A DNA stretch of 64,000 bases from Paenibacillus xerothermodurans (GTDB lineage: Bacteria > Bacillota > Bacilli > Paenibacillales > NBRC-103111). The position numbers were made by a program, and so were the translations under genes. The notes under the pieces are model-generated. The model was not told where the DNA came from, searched no databases, and saw only the letters and a list, made by a program, of their open reading frames with translations. Shown here one piece after another: positions 9,370 through 18,669 of this stretch (within the stretch, counting starts at the first letter, position 1; each line of letters opens with the position of its first letter). The stretch spans positions 62,001-126,000 of the forward strand of contig NZ_NHRJ02000002.1 in assembly GCF_002220865.2 (NCBI RefSeq), written 5' to 3'.

Positions 9370-9786
9370 TCACTCGAATCGCCTGTACATGCCGGTCATA
9401 AATGGCGAGTGATCCTTGAAACCATATCGTTCGTATAATCGCACATTTCCGCGCGTGGCGTACAGTCCGGCAAACGCAACACCGTTGTGGTGCCGGCGCT
9501 TTTGTATATAGGCAAGCAAATGTTCGATAATCGTCTTTCCCAATCCCCGCCCCTGGTGCTGAGGCAAAACCGCTACCTCTTGTATGTAAAAATACATAAC
9601 TCCATCACCGACAATCCGCCCCATGCCGACAACGTCGCCCTCACACACCGCAACCACGGCGTAGATATGATTGCTAAGAGATGCTTGTGTCATCCGGGTG
9701 TCTATAGGGCCCCAACCCACGGCCTCCCACAGCTTTTTATGCTCCGCCGGTGTAGGCGCACGTTCAACGATTTGATATTGCCGCAT
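9370..9786 (-). CDS. GNAT-family N-acetyltransferase
   Basis: The product transfers an acetyl group from acetyl-CoA to an unknown amine. The acetyl-CoA-binding motif VAVLPQHQGRGLGKTIIEHL and the C-terminal GNVRLYERYGFKD segment are clear. ATG 9786 gives a 138-residue protein that fits the usual length. A GTG at 9876 with a better ribosome binding site (GGGGAG) would add 30 residues not typical of the family, so the start is uncertain. It follows the SDR gene in the same direction with no terminator between, so it may share the TPP-riboswitch transcript. Confidence 0.85.
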   Translation of the reverse strand: MRQYQIVERAPTPAEHKKLWEAVGWGPIDTRMTQASLSNHIYAVVAVCEGDVVGMGRIVGDGVMYFYIQEVAVLPQHQGRGLGKTIIEHLLAYIQKRRHHNGVAFAGLYATRGNVRLYERYGFKDHSPFMTGMYRRFE

Positions 9787-9942
9787 TGGCGAAGTTCCCA
9801 TCCTTGTACAAAAGATAATGGCGTAATAAGGCGCAGCACGCATGTCAGCATTAAACTGCCATAGGTTTCTCTCCACAACCTTACTCTCCCCGCCGGAAGT
9901 GTTGTTTAATCATTGCATGCAGAAATTGTTGACAACGCGTTA

Positions 9943-10704
9943 TCAGCCCATGACCAGGCCGCCATCGACAATCAGATTTTGGCCCGTAGCAGCCCTCGCC
10001 CATGGTGACGCGAAAAAAATAACGGCATCAGCCACTTCCGACGGATCAGTGACCCGACGCAGCGGCGTGGAATTTTTAATGAGCTCAAACACCTCATCGG
10101 AAGTTGCGGAGCTGGCATCAGTCTGCTTTAACAAACCGCCGGACACCATATTCACTGTTATTCCATATTGCCCTAACTCTTTCGCCATGTTGCGTGTAAA
10201 TCCTAACAGTGCGGCTTTACTGGTTGTATAGTCATGATATGCGACCACAGGGTTGTGAAAAAGGTTGGTTCCGATATTGATGATGCGCCCAAACCCGGCT
10301 TCCTTCATGTCAGCTAAGCCCGTCTGTATCGTATTTAACGCACCAAGGATCGCTCCTTCGAGCTGAGCCTGATAATCCTGCCACGTAATTTTAGAGGCAT
10401 CTTTTTTACTCACAGGGTCAAACTTAAAGTTGATGAGTGCATTATTAACAATAGTGGTGACGGGTCGGCCGAAGTGCTTGTCCGCTCGCTGAAACATTTC
10501 TTGTACCTGTTCGATATCACGCACATCTGCCCTCAGCGCGATAGCTTGTTTGCCGATCGTTTGCTTGAGCTGTGACGCCTTGTCCTCGCTGTGATGATAG
10601 TTGATGATAACCTTTGCGCCTTCCCTGGCGAAGCCCTGTGCAATGGCCCTGCCTAAGCCGCGGCCTGCTCCCGTAATAAGCACTACTTGATCTTTGATCT
10701 CCAT
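9943..10704 (-). CDS. SDR-family oxidoreductase (3-oxoacyl-ACP reductase-like) behind a TPP riboswitch
   Basis: This is a 253-residue classical short-chain dehydrogenase. It shows the NAD(P) motif TGAGRGLGRAIA, an NNA motif (VNNALINF) and the YxxxK pair in HDYTTSKAAL. The start is ATG 10704 with GGAGG upstream; a further in-frame ATG lies before that site. A complete TPP aptamer sits 80 bases upstream on the same strand, so expression should fall when thiamine pyrophosphate is abundant. As I recall, comparative studies of thiamine regulons list an oxidoreductase of this type (oarX). The reaction is unknown. Confidence 0.9.
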   Translation of the reverse strand: MEIKDQVVLITGAGRGLGRAIAQGFAREGAKVIINYHHSEDKASQLKQTIGKQAIALRADVRDIEQVQEMFQRADKHFGRPVTTIVNNALINFKFDPVSKKDASKITWQDYQAQLEGAILGALNTIQTGLADMKEAGFGRIINIGTNLFHNPVVAYHDYTTSKAALLGFTRNMAKELGQYGITVNMVSGGLLKQTDASSATSDEVFELIKNSTPLRRVTDPSEVADAVIFFASPWARAATGQNLIVDGGLVMG

Positions 10705-10783
10705 CCGCTGGCGCCTCCAAATCATAAATAGCCAGATCCCGCTAGAGGGCCTGGCCGCAAAAATAAGGTAAACATAGCTTGAC

Positions 10784-10879
10784 GTTACTTTCCTACGCTG
10801 GTATGAACCAGATCAGGTCCGAAGGGTTAAAAACCTACCGTTTTTTCTCAGCCCGACTTTCACGGGCACCCCCAGTAAC
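10784..10879 (-). ncRNA. TPP riboswitch (thi box)
   Basis: Read on the minus strand, the aptamer is closed by GTTACT/AGTAAC (P1). It contains GGGGTGCCC, the conserved GGCTGAGA, then ACCCTTCGG, ACCTGATCTGG and CATACCAGCGTAGG. All conserved TPP-binding blocks are present in order. No T-rich terminator follows before the SDR gene, so control is probably at translation initiation. Confidence 0.95.
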
Positions 10880-11054
10880 ACGTATTCGATGCGTGCTTTC
10901 TAATCTTAACTTTCACATATAAAAAAGTAAACAGTTAGCGCTGATCTGGCAGGATTAGCAGTATGGTGGCGCAGCGCTGGTTTGGAGACAACGGGACACA
11001 TCGGTCCGGCACGCTGTCAGGCGCTCCAACCTGCAGGCTTACGGTGTATCAGTT

Positions 11055-11363
11055 CTATGTTACATCCCCATGCTGATTTTGTATAAATGTTTTTAGCACA
11101 AAGGCGTGATCGTTCGGATTTAATCCCACATTGCCGCCATCGGGGCCTGTTTTGCTGATGACAAACGGTCCCTTCACTATTCCGCGGGAAAAATATGGGT
11201 TCGTGGGCAAATCCATTTCCGCACCATCATGATTACAGTATAAAATATAGCCATTTCCCAGCTGAACACATTGCAGCGAGCCGTTGACCAGAGCGCTCAA
11301 TTCATCGGTGAACGGCTGAAGCGTCACTCCCTGCCCGGGGCGGGCCACCAAAACATTCGCCAT
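11055..11363 (-). CDS. DUF3846-like protein (102 aa)
   Basis: A small cytoplasmic protein with the pattern ANVLVARPG...LQPFTDELSALVNGSLQCV...GYILYCNHDG...LPTNP...GPFVISK. I recognise it as resembling DUF3846. Its function is not known. It starts at ATG 11363 with AGGAGG upstream; an in-frame TTG two codons earlier is less likely. It has no close operon partner. Confidence 0.65.
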   Translation of the reverse strand: MANVLVARPGQGVTLQPFTDELSALVNGSLQCVQLGNGYILYCNHDGAEMDLPTNPYFSRGIVKGPFVISKTGPDGGNVGLNPNDHAFVLKTFIQNQHGDVT

Positions 11364-11648
11364 ATGCAACCTCCTGTTGAAAATAGATACTGGTTATAAC
11401 ATTGCCGAACTGTGGTAAAACAACCCGTGCCAGTTCCCCTTTTGCATTCGATTACTTATTCAACTGCGTGCAGACTCTGGCGTTGCAACACAGGCGAAGC
11501 AGTCCAACAGGACCGCATATCCGTAAGACTCGCGTCGGAAGATTCCCTGCGACTGCGTCCCGTAGGTGTCTGGGCCGTATCTTAGTCCCAGTATGGCGGA
11601 AAGTGGGTATGCAGCTAGAATCCCAAATGCATGATGATCGCACAAAGA
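11364..11648. other. Intergenic stretch without a recognisable gene
   Basis: About 285 bases between the DUF3846-like gene and the hairpin at 11649. Open frames on both strands lack ribosome binding sites and recognisable sequence. It presumably contains the promoter of the DUF3846-like gene. Confidence 0.4.
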
Positions 11649-11683
11649 GGGCTATCCCGGCAGATAAAACTTCGGGATAGCCC
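11649..11683. terminator. Strong hairpin downstream of the DUF2207 gene
   Basis: GGGCTATCCCG and CGGGATAGCCC form a perfect 11-bp stem around a 13-base loop. On the minus strand it is followed by CTCTTTG, a weak T tract. It most likely ends the DUF2207 gene. Confidence 0.55.
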
Positions 11684-11721
11684 GTTGTTGGGATTCAGCT
11701 GCGGTGCGGCCTTTTTGCCTG

Positions 11722-13680
11722 TCAGTCGCCGCCGCCGCCGCCATCTCCTCCGCCGGAGCTGTCGGCTGCACAGCTGTCGGAGCTGCTGTAGCTGCCGCTG
11801 TCACCGCTGCTGCCCGACGAGGAGGATTTAACGCTCACGGCCAGGCTGCTCTGCGTATATAGAATCGCCTGGACGGCGGCGGGCCGCAGCAGCGCGGAAG
11901 GATATGTGTCCATGCCGGACTCGCTGCCACGCGGCGTAATGCTCTTGATAAACGAGCCGCCCACATTCAGCACTAAGGCGCATGCCATAGCACGCTCTAG
12001 CCGCGCGGTGTCTGCTGCAACGTAATCCTCTCCTCGCTTCAGCCGTCGGCGCCAGGACGCGATTGCGTAACGCAATTGGGCCGCCTCTCGCGTCACACGA
12101 GTGCGCGGTATAGCCCAGAGGAAAAGAAACGACAGCAGCACTGTGACCAGATAGCCGCCTGATGCACCGTCGCTTGCCGGCTGCGCTCCGAAAATAAAGC
12201 AAAAGACCAAGAATAACACCGTGTATCTCTTGCGCCGATATTTGTACCCCGCCCACAATGCCAAAATTCCAAGCACCGAAGCGGTAATTGCCAGCGCCTG
12301 CCACTTCATTACATCAGCGTAGTACAAGTACAATAGTACGACATAATGCATCGCCATAAGCGGGCGCACGAGCCGTTTCATGGGAGTGTATTCTCCGAGC
12401 AGGGAGGCAAACGGCTCGCTTGCCTGCAGGAGAGACAGCCAAACCCGGAATCGTTCCTCGAACGCGGTCAGCTTTTTATAATAATAATTAGCTCGCGCGC
12501 CATAGCGCTGCTCCGTTTTGGTAGGGCCCGCGATGGCGTCAAGGGTGAAGGCTGGCTCACCCCTCGCAGGCCTACGAAACAGCCATTTCATGAGATGCAA
12601 TTCGGCATCCGAAAGCTGGCTCCGGTCCCCGGTGAACACAAACCGCAGCACGGTATCCGGAGCCGCCGGGTCATCGAGGAACCGCTTCTGCGGTGTTTCC
12701 TCGTAAATCCGTATGTACCCCTTCCGGTGCAGCGCGAACACGCCAGCGATAAAGTCATGCTTCTTCATCCGGCCTTTCCGGTAAATATACGATATCAGAA
12801 CCGGATCAGTGTTTTCCAACTGCTCCGGCGTGATCTCCTTGCGCCTCACCCAGCCGATGAGCTTGGCTGCGGGCGAGATGTAGGCGGCGATTCCGATTAA
12901 CAGAAGAACCAGCAGCCCTACAATGAGCTGCTCCGCGAGCGCGAGACGGGCCGGTCGTGCGGCGAACCGCATCTCCCTCTGTTGTTCCTCCTGCAAAATC
13001 TGCTCAATGCGCACGGCCCTGCTCTTCGTCGGAGCCTCGGTCAGGAACTCGCTTGGAAACAGCAGCCGGAGCTCTGCCGTACCTTCCACCGCCAGCTCTG
13101 CATTTTTGTACTGGATGGTTGTGCCCGAGGTGTTGGTGATTTGTCCGCCCCTGCGGTCCTGGAGAAACACATGAATTTGGTCTTTATTGAAAGCCCGCGG
13201 CAGGATGATATCCAGCGTCACATTAGCAAGCGGCCTCTCATTGCCCGTGAAAAATTGCCAATCCAACTCCCCTGTCCTGACATATTTGGATGCCGCTTGA
13301 TCCACGCGGTAGCGGTAATAGACCTGCTTCGTTGCGCTGTATGCCGCATTGTAAATGTAAAATGTGTAATCATCCGCGTTGTATTCGACCTTAAGCGGCT
13401 GCAGCCCCTCGTGAGAAAAGCGGCCGAGCGGCTGATTGTTCGGAGCGACATACGCCTCGAAGAACTCAATACCGTTATGGCCTTCTTCTTGCAGATACCG
13501 CTTGGTACCGCTGTAGCTTCCGTCGAAGGTGTACGTGAATAACTCCTCCACATACATATCCCCATCCGGCAAAACCTGTGCTCTTGCGCTGACCTGATCA
13601 ATCGTGTAGTCCTCTCCCGTCTCCCAGCCACTCAGAAATAACACTGTCGGCAGGAGTAACAGCGCCAGCCATTTGTTCAT
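11722..13680 (-). CDS. DUF2207-family membrane protein
   Basis: This 652-residue membrane protein has an N-terminal signal-like segment (MNKWLALLLLPTVLFLSG) and an extracellular beta-rich domain (DYTIDQVSARAQVLPDGDMYVEE...). A membrane helix lies near residues 250-270, and a cytoplasmic wedge domain is followed by two further hydrophobic stretches (about 420-520). The C-terminus is extremely Ser/Gly/Asp rich and ends in repeated glycines. This layout is that of DUF2207 proteins, whose biochemical role is unknown. It starts at ATG 13680 with GAGGTGATC upstream. Confidence 0.85.
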   Translation of the reverse strand: MNKWLALLLLPTVLFLSGWETGEDYTIDQVSARAQVLPDGDMYVEELFTYTFDGSYSGTKRYLQEEGHNGIEFFEAYVAPNNQPLGRFSHEGLQPLKVEYNADDYTFYIYNAAYSATKQVYYRYRVDQAASKYVRTGELDWQFFTGNERPLANVTLDIILPRAFNKDQIHVFLQDRRGGQITNTSGTTIQYKNAELAVEGTAELRLLFPSEFLTEAPTKSRAVRIEQILQEEQQREMRFAARPARLALAEQLIVGLLVLLLIGIAAYISPAAKLIGWVRRKEITPEQLENTDPVLISYIYRKGRMKKHDFIAGVFALHRKGYIRIYEETPQKRFLDDPAAPDTVLRFVFTGDRSQLSDAELHLMKWLFRRPARGEPAFTLDAIAGPTKTEQRYGARANYYYKKLTAFEERFRVWLSLLQASEPFASLLGEYTPMKRLVRPLMAMHYVVLLYLYYADVMKWQALAITASVLGILALWAGYKYRRKRYTVLFLVFCFIFGAQPASDGASGGYLVTVLLSFLFLWAIPRTRVTREAAQLRYAIASWRRRLKRGEDYVAADTARLERAMACALVLNVGGSFIKSITPRGSESGMDTYPSALLRPAAVQAILYTQSSLAVSVKSSSSGSSGDSGSYSSSDSCAADSSGGGDGGGGGD

Positions 13681-13858
13681 GCGATCACCTCGTGATCTAT
13701 GTATTTGATAAAAGGCGACCTCACCAATAGTAGGAGACCAACTGGTAAATATGCCACGTCAATTCTCTCAAATTTCCAGTTAATTGTTAAGGGAACAATA
13801 GACTATTTTTGGTAAACTGACTGCGTATGCCGTGCGACGTCCGGCCAGCACAAAGAAG

Positions 13859-13885
13859 CCGAGGCGGCTTGACCTCGGTCTTTAT
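13859..13885. terminator. Candidate hairpin downstream of SDR gene
   Basis: CCGAGG and CCTCGG with an 8-base loop. It is followed by TCTTTATTT on the plus strand and CTTCTTTG on the minus strand. It lies between the minus-strand SDR end and the DUF2207 start; a moderate candidate. Confidence 0.4.
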
Positions 13886-13917
13886 TTGCAAGCACAACAT
13901 CTTGGGGGATGGCTGTG

Positions 13918-14652
13918 TCAGGGTTGAGATGTCGGCCTAACGATAATTTCATTTACGGACACAGACGGTGGCTGCTGAATTGCATACACAATAGCGTTGG
14001 CTATATCTTGAGGTCGCAGCGGCTGTATATCTCCCATTCGACTGAACACAGCTGCTACGTCCTCATCCGTGATAGTGTGAGTGAGTTCGGTGGCTACTGC
14101 GCCGGGTGAAATAATGGTCGTACGAATTTTCTGTTCCGCACTTAGTTCTTTTCGCAGCCCCTCTGTGATAGCCCTGACGGCGTGCTTTGTGGCACTATAC
14201 ACGGCACTGGTTGGAAAAATTTCATGTCCCGCAACCGAAGAAACGTTGATGATATGTCCATCGTTCTGTTCGGCCATATGCGGATATACGGCAGCGATGC
14301 CGTAAAGCACGCCCTTGATGTTCACGTCCACCATACGGTCCCATTCGTCCACCTTCAATTTATTAATAAACGAGAGCGGCATCACTCCGGCATTGTTAAT
14401 GAGGATATCGATCTGCCCGAAGCTTTCAATGGTCTCTTTTGCAAGTGCTTCCATGTCATTCCGCGACGTCACATCCGTGACCTTATACACAACTTGCCCG
14501 CCGGTCTGATTGATCTCCTCTGCCAGCTGGCGCAGCCGATCTTCACGCCGCGCGGCCAACATAACACGCAGCCCCTGTTTTGCCAGCTCCTTGGCCGTCG
14601 CTTCTCCTATCCCACTGCTCGCGCCTGTGATAATTGCTGCTTTATTTTCCAT
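13918..14652 (-). CDS. SDR-family oxidoreductase
   Basis: A 244-residue classical SDR with TGASSGIGEATAKEL (cofactor loop), LINNAGVMPL, the catalytic Ser in NVSSVAG and YSATK. The tail IVRPTSQP resembles the NADP-dependent YdfG-like serine/3-hydroxyacid dehydrogenases, but the substrate cannot be assigned. It starts at ATG 14652 with AAGGAG upstream. It is monocistronic. Confidence 0.88.
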   Translation of the reverse strand: MENKAAIITGASSGIGEATAKELAKQGLRVMLAARREDRLRQLAEEINQTGGQVVYKVTDVTSRNDMEALAKETIESFGQIDILINNAGVMPLSFINKLKVDEWDRMVDVNIKGVLYGIAAVYPHMAEQNDGHIINVSSVAGHEIFPTSAVYSATKHAVRAITEGLRKELSAEQKIRTTIISPGAVATELTHTITDEDVAAVFSRMGDIQPLRPQDIANAIVYAIQQPPSVSVNEIIVRPTSQP

Positions 14653-14859
14653 GTTAACGCTCCTTTTTCACTGGTGGATGAAAACTTCTTTATTAGCATG
14701 CCGGTTGCAGCGTGATTTAACCGTCGCCTGCCCTTCGTGCTATGAATAACTTCCCATGTTTCAAGCACAATAAAAAGGTCGCCGCTAGAAAACCCATAAC
14801 ATGAGGTTGTGCTGCATTAGACACTGCGGGGTCAGCCAGAAAAGGAGCGGTTACCACAA

Positions 14860-16347
14860 ATGAAAAAGCATAGCGTTTTTTACATATCCATCCTGCTCAC
14901 GATATTATTTATCGTGTGGGGCGGCTTTTTCACCGGGCATTTCACGCGAATAACGACAGAGGCTTTTGACTTCATGATTGACTACCTCGGGTGGGTGTAC
15001 GTGGCTACCACGTTTTTTCTGGTGCTTTTCTCCGTCTACTTGCTGTTCTCCAAATACGGCCACATCCGACTGGGCAAGGCCGACGCCGAACCGGATTTCA
15101 GAACCGCCTCCTGGCTGGCGATGTTATTCGGAGCCGGGATGGGCGTAGGCATCGTATACTGGGGGGTTGCAGAGCCGGTGACGCATTACACGGAACCGCC
15201 GTACGGGGAGCCCTACACGCCTGCAGCGGCACTGCTTGCGATGACGTACTCCTTTTTTCATTGGGGCTTGCAGCCATGGGGGATTTACACGGTCATTAGT
15301 TTGGTGCTCGCCTATTTTCAATTTAACAAAGGGTTGCCGGCAACGGTCAGCTCGGCTTTTTATCCCCTGTTGAATGACAGAATCCATGGCCCGATCGGCA
15401 AAACCATCGATATACTGTCCGTCTTCGCTACGGTTTTCGGAATCGCCACCTCGCTAGGGCTGGGCGCCATGCAAATTACAGCGGGTCTTCATGCGCTGTT
15501 TGACGTGCCGAACATTTTGTATGTGCAGCTGATCGTGATCGGTACGGCCACGGTTCTGTTCATCATTTCAATAACTACCGGACTGGAAAAGGGAATTCAG
15601 TATTTGTCCAACGCTGCCATCATCTTGTCTGTTTTGATCATGCTTATGGTGCTAATGCTTGGGCCCACCACTGCCGTGTTCAACATCTTTTTCACGACCT
15701 TGGGCAATTACTTAGGTGAGTTCGTCGAAATGAGCTTAGGATTGAACCCTTTCGGGGAAAATGATTGGCTTGGCACGTGGACCCTATTCTATTGGGCGTG
15801 GTGGATCGCGTGGTCTCCATTCGTAGGTATGTTCATCGCTCGGATTTCCAGAGGCAGGACCATACGGGAATTTGTGATAGGCGTACTATTCGTGCCGACG
15901 TTTGGTACATGCGCTTGGTTTGCGGTATTTGGCGGATCGGCACTTCACATGATTGAAAACCTGGATCAGCCGGAAATGGCGAGAGAAATCACAGCCGATG
16001 TTTCGCTCTCAATTTTCAGGTTCTTCGAGCATTTCCCGGCGAGTCCCGTATTGAGTGCGTTGGGGTTCGCTGTCGTATCCATCTATTACATAACGGTGGC
16101 TGATACATCCACATTCGTATTGGGTATGCTGAGTGAAAGAGGGAGGCTGAATCCTAGCACGGCCATCCAAATAACATGGGGAGTGATCCAATCGGCCACG
16201 GCGGCCGTGCTCCTGTTGTCCGGTGGCTTAAACGTGCTGCAAACGGCGTCCCTCGTCGCCGCATTCCCGTTTGCCATACTTTTGATGTTGATGTGTTGGG
16301 CACTGTTGAAAGGGTTGAACAGTGAACTTCCACGCGGAAAAAAATAA
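14860..16347 (+). CDS. BCCT-family transporter (glycine betaine/choline type)
   Basis: A 495-residue membrane transporter with about twelve helices. It has the BCCT hallmark GAGMGVGIVYWGVAEP in helix 3 and the Trp-rich substrate box of helix 8, YWAWWIAWSPFVGMFIARISRG. The short N- and C-terminal tails resemble OpuD-type Na+-coupled betaine carriers. It probably imports osmoprotectants. It starts at ATG 14860 with AAGGAG 12 bases upstream, a slightly long spacing. Single gene. Confidence 0.9.
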   Translation: MKKHSVFYISILLTILFIVWGGFFTGHFTRITTEAFDFMIDYLGWVYVATTFFLVLFSVYLLFSKYGHIRLGKADAEPDFRTASWLAMLFGAGMGVGIVYWGVAEPVTHYTEPPYGEPYTPAAALLAMTYSFFHWGLQPWGIYTVISLVLAYFQFNKGLPATVSSAFYPLLNDRIHGPIGKTIDILSVFATVFGIATSLGLGAMQITAGLHALFDVPNILYVQLIVIGTATVLFIISITTGLEKGIQYLSNAAIILSVLIMLMVLMLGPTTAVFNIFFTTLGNYLGEFVEMSLGLNPFGENDWLGTWTLFYWAWWIAWSPFVGMFIARISRGRTIREFVIGVLFVPTFGTCAWFAVFGGSALHMIENLDQPEMAREITADVSLSIFRFFEHFPASPVLSALGFAVVSIYYITVADTSTFVLGMLSERGRLNPSTAIQITWGVIQSATAAVLLLSGGLNVLQTASLVAAFPFAILLMLMCWALLKGLNSELPRGKK

Positions 16348-16383
16348 CGAGCATCCACGCGTTCTGATAGATATTGCATAAAA

Positions 16384-16448
16384 CACAGCCCCTCGGCAGC
16401 ACGCGGGCAGCGAGACTCTATCCGTGTGAGTGTGCTGCTTAGGGGTGT
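16384..16448 (-). terminator. Terminator between BCCT and LLM genes
   Basis: A long imperfect stem: CCCCT..GCAGCAC (16389-16402) against GTGCTGC..AGGGG (16432-16445). On the minus strand it is followed by TGTGTTTTATG. It probably ends the LLM gene and may serve both convergent genes. Confidence 0.5.
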
Positions 16449-16451
16449 ATT

Positions 16452-17414
16452 TCATGGTGAAATTGCATGCGCCGGAAAATGCGGCAAAATTTCTTCTCCG
16501 ATCTCCTCTATCATCTCGTCTATCGGCCGCTTTGCGAAGTATGGCACAAACGCCAGGTGGTTGACTCCGATTTCCTGGAATTTCATCAGCAAATCCAATA
16601 GATGCTTCCGTCCCACGCGATATCCCAATGGAATTGGTGTGGGCACGGTATCGGCGTTTTCCGATAAATCTACATACAAGGTCTGCGTGAATGGTTTAAA
16701 TATGCCAGGAAACTTTCTGTTGACCAATGTACGATACTCTTGAATTAGCGCTGCCTGTTCTTTTAGACCTCGCGGATACTGAATCCAGCCGTCTCCATGT
16801 GCCGCAATCCATTCAAGCGATTGCTGGCTAAAGCCGGTGACCATGGTCGGGATGGCCGTGACAGGCCTTGGAATCAATTCCATTTCGTTGGCCTCTATAA
16901 TACCCTGGTTGGATTTAATGGTCGGGTTGTCTTCATTGAGCAGCCGGTCCAGGAAAAGATAATTCTCCTCAAAAATCTCTCCTCTTTGTTCGCGCGCCAC
17001 ACCGAGGGCTATAAAGTCTTTTTCGCGATCTCCTGATGCAACTCCCATGATCAGCCGATCAGGAAACAGCCGATCGACAGAGGCTGCCTCCTTAGCGACG
17101 CGCACAGGATGACGAAGAGGAAGAACTACACTCGCTGTGCCCAGTGCGATGTGATCGGTCTTTGCAGCAAGATAGGTCAAATAGATCCACAAATCGTACA
17201 CTTGCCCATGGTCGTCAGCAGCAAGGTTTCGCACCGTGACATCGCGCAGCCAAATACAAGCTAAGCCAAAAGCTTCTAGTTTTCTCGCTAATTCAACTGT
17301 GTTTTCCATTCTTGGGAGTGAGCTCGTCATGGGTTCGAATGGAATGAGGAACCCCAGAGTCATTTTGTCTTGTTGGTACATGCGTTGATATGCACCATGC
17401 CGTGCAGCACTCAT
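16452..17414 (-). CDS. LLM-class flavin-dependent oxidoreductase
   Basis: A 320-residue luciferase-like TIM barrel (bacterial luciferase/F420 superfamily). Typical segments are GFLIPFEP, ARKLEAFGLACIWLRD, LGTASVVLPLRHPVRVAKEAASVDRLFPDRLIMGVASGD and TGFSQQSLEWIAAHGDGW. The substrate is unknown; FMNH2-dependent oxygenation is the usual chemistry. It starts at ATG 17414 with AAGGAG seven bases upstream. It follows the YebC gene on the same strand but is separated from it by a terminator. Confidence 0.88.
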   Translation of the reverse strand: MSAARHGAYQRMYQQDKMTLGFLIPFEPMTSSLPRMENTVELARKLEAFGLACIWLRDVTVRNLAADDHGQVYDLWIYLTYLAAKTDHIALGTASVVLPLRHPVRVAKEAASVDRLFPDRLIMGVASGDREKDFIALGVAREQRGEIFEENYLFLDRLLNEDNPTIKSNQGIIEANEMELIPRPVTAIPTMVTGFSQQSLEWIAAHGDGWIQYPRGLKEQAALIQEYRTLVNRKFPGIFKPFTQTLYVDLSENADTVPTPIPLGYRVGRKHLLDLLMKFQEIGVNHLAFVPYFAKRPIDEMIEEIGEEILPHFPAHAISP

Positions 17415-17466
17415 GTCATTGCTCCTTTTCTGAACTTGTGGACATTCTCTATCATTTCCCGTTGCA

Positions 17467-17496
17467 ATAAAAAAACATCGTATGGAATACGATGTT
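17467..17496 (-). terminator. Terminator of the yebC-family gene
   Basis: On the minus strand AACATCGTAT-tcc-ATACGATGTT runs into seven T. Perfect 10-bp stem. Confidence 0.88.
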
Positions 17497-17551
17497 CTCG
17501 CTAATACCGTGGGATCGGATCCACGGGATGAATAGTCCTTGATCAGGTCAA

Positions 17552-18265
17552 TTAAAGTTCGACGTTATGGTACACTTGCTGTACATCTTCCAAGTCTTCC
17601 AAGGCATCGATCATCTTTTCAAACTGCGCTTGTGAATCTTCGGCAAGAGTTAAGTAATTTTGTGCCAGCATGGTTAGTTCCGCTACTGTGAATTCAGTAA
17701 TTCCGGAGTTTTTAAACGCTTCTTGCACGACGTGGAACTGGTCAGGCTCTGCATATACGATAACGGCGTCATCTTCTTCTATAATGTCTCGAACATCTAC
17801 ATCCGCTTCCATCAACATCTCAAGCACTTCGTCAGCTGATTTGCCTACGAGGCCGATGACAGCCGTGGCATCAAACATATATGCCACCGAGCCACTAACT
17901 CCCATACTGCCGCCGTTTTTGGTGAATGCAGCCCGTACCGATGAAGCAGTCCGGTTGACGTTGTTCGTCAACGCATCGACGATCACCATGCAGCCATTCG
18001 GCCCAAAGCCCTCATAGCGCAGCTCTTCATAGCTCTCTTCCCCGCTGCCCTTAGCCTTCTCGAGGGCACGGTCGATAATTGCTTTAGGTACGTTGTACGT
18101 TTTAGCCCGCTCCAACACCACTTTTAACGCGCGGTTCGCCTCCGGATCCGGCTCACCCTTCTTTGCGGCTACATAAATCTCCACTCCGAACTTGGCGTAA
18201 ATACGACTCGTGTTGGCGTCTTTTGACGCTTTTTTTTCTTTGATATTATTCCACTTACGGCCCAT
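17552..18265 (-). CDS. YebC/PmpR (TACO1)-family protein
   Basis: A 237-residue member of the YebC family, with the signature start [20 protein letters not shown], the [11 protein letters not shown] segment and [19 protein letters not shown]. The family was long annotated as transcription regulators. Recent work, as I recall, links YebC proteins to translation of proline-rich stretches. The form seen here resembles Bacillus YeeI. The start is set at ATG 18265 from the conserved N-terminus; the ribosome binding site there (GCGGGGA) is weak. Confidence 0.93.
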   Translation of the reverse strand: MGRKWNNIKEKKASKDANTSRIYAKFGVEIYVAAKKGEPDPEANRALKVVLERAKTYNVPKAIIDRALEKAKGSGEESYEELRYEGFGPNGCMVIVDALTNNVNRTASSVRAAFTKNGGSMGVSGSVAYMFDATAVIGLVGKSADEVLEMLMEADVDVRDIIEEDDAVIVYAEPDQFHVVQEAFKNSGITEFTVAELTMLAQNYLTLAEDSQAQFEKMIDALEDLEDVQQVYHNVEL

Positions 18266-18605
18266 ATGTCCCCGCTCACTTTCAATATTGAATCTGCACA
18301 ATCACCGTTAGGACTATGCGTTTGTTAATTACACACATTGTCCATTATATCCTGAAAAGCCCGCTCGCACAAATGCCAACGCTATCATTATGCGTCTTGA
18401 TCACTCGCAACCGCGCGTTAGAGCACACTCTGCTTGTACCTGTTTTTTTGACGTCTACAGCGCCTGGTCCGCTTGTTGTTTAATGTCAGCGGCCGAAGCA
18501 TCCGGGTAAGTGGCCACGCGTCGACACGGTAACGTTGTTACCTGGTATTTACCTGACAGTGGCGCTGCGGTGAGATCGATAATATTGCTCGGACTGGCAG
18601 CTGAG
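18266..18605. other. Intergenic stretch without a recognisable gene
   Basis: About 340 bases with no supported reading frame. It should include the promoter of the yebC-family gene. No hairpin with a T tract was noted. Confidence 0.4.
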
Positions 18606-18622
18606 TAATGTGTGGGCAAAGA

Positions 18623-18631
18623 TGATATAAT
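18623..18631 (+). promoter_or_regulatory. Extended -10 promoter of the YkgJ-type gene
   Basis: TGATATAAT is a perfect extended -10 element; no -35 match is seen at 17 bases. It lies 39 bases before ATG 18670. Confidence 0.5.
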
Positions 18632-18669
18632 GGTTTACATTCCATTTTTTAGGACTAAGGAGGCCGTGC

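Noticed and set aside
11402-11680. Plus-strand frame of 92 codons
   Set aside because: No start signal or family likeness; it ends inside the hairpin downstream of the DUF2207 gene.
17507-17526. CCGTGG/CCACGG dyad downstream of the yebC-family gene
   Set aside because: Six pairs without a T tract; the real terminator is the adjacent stem at 17467-17496.
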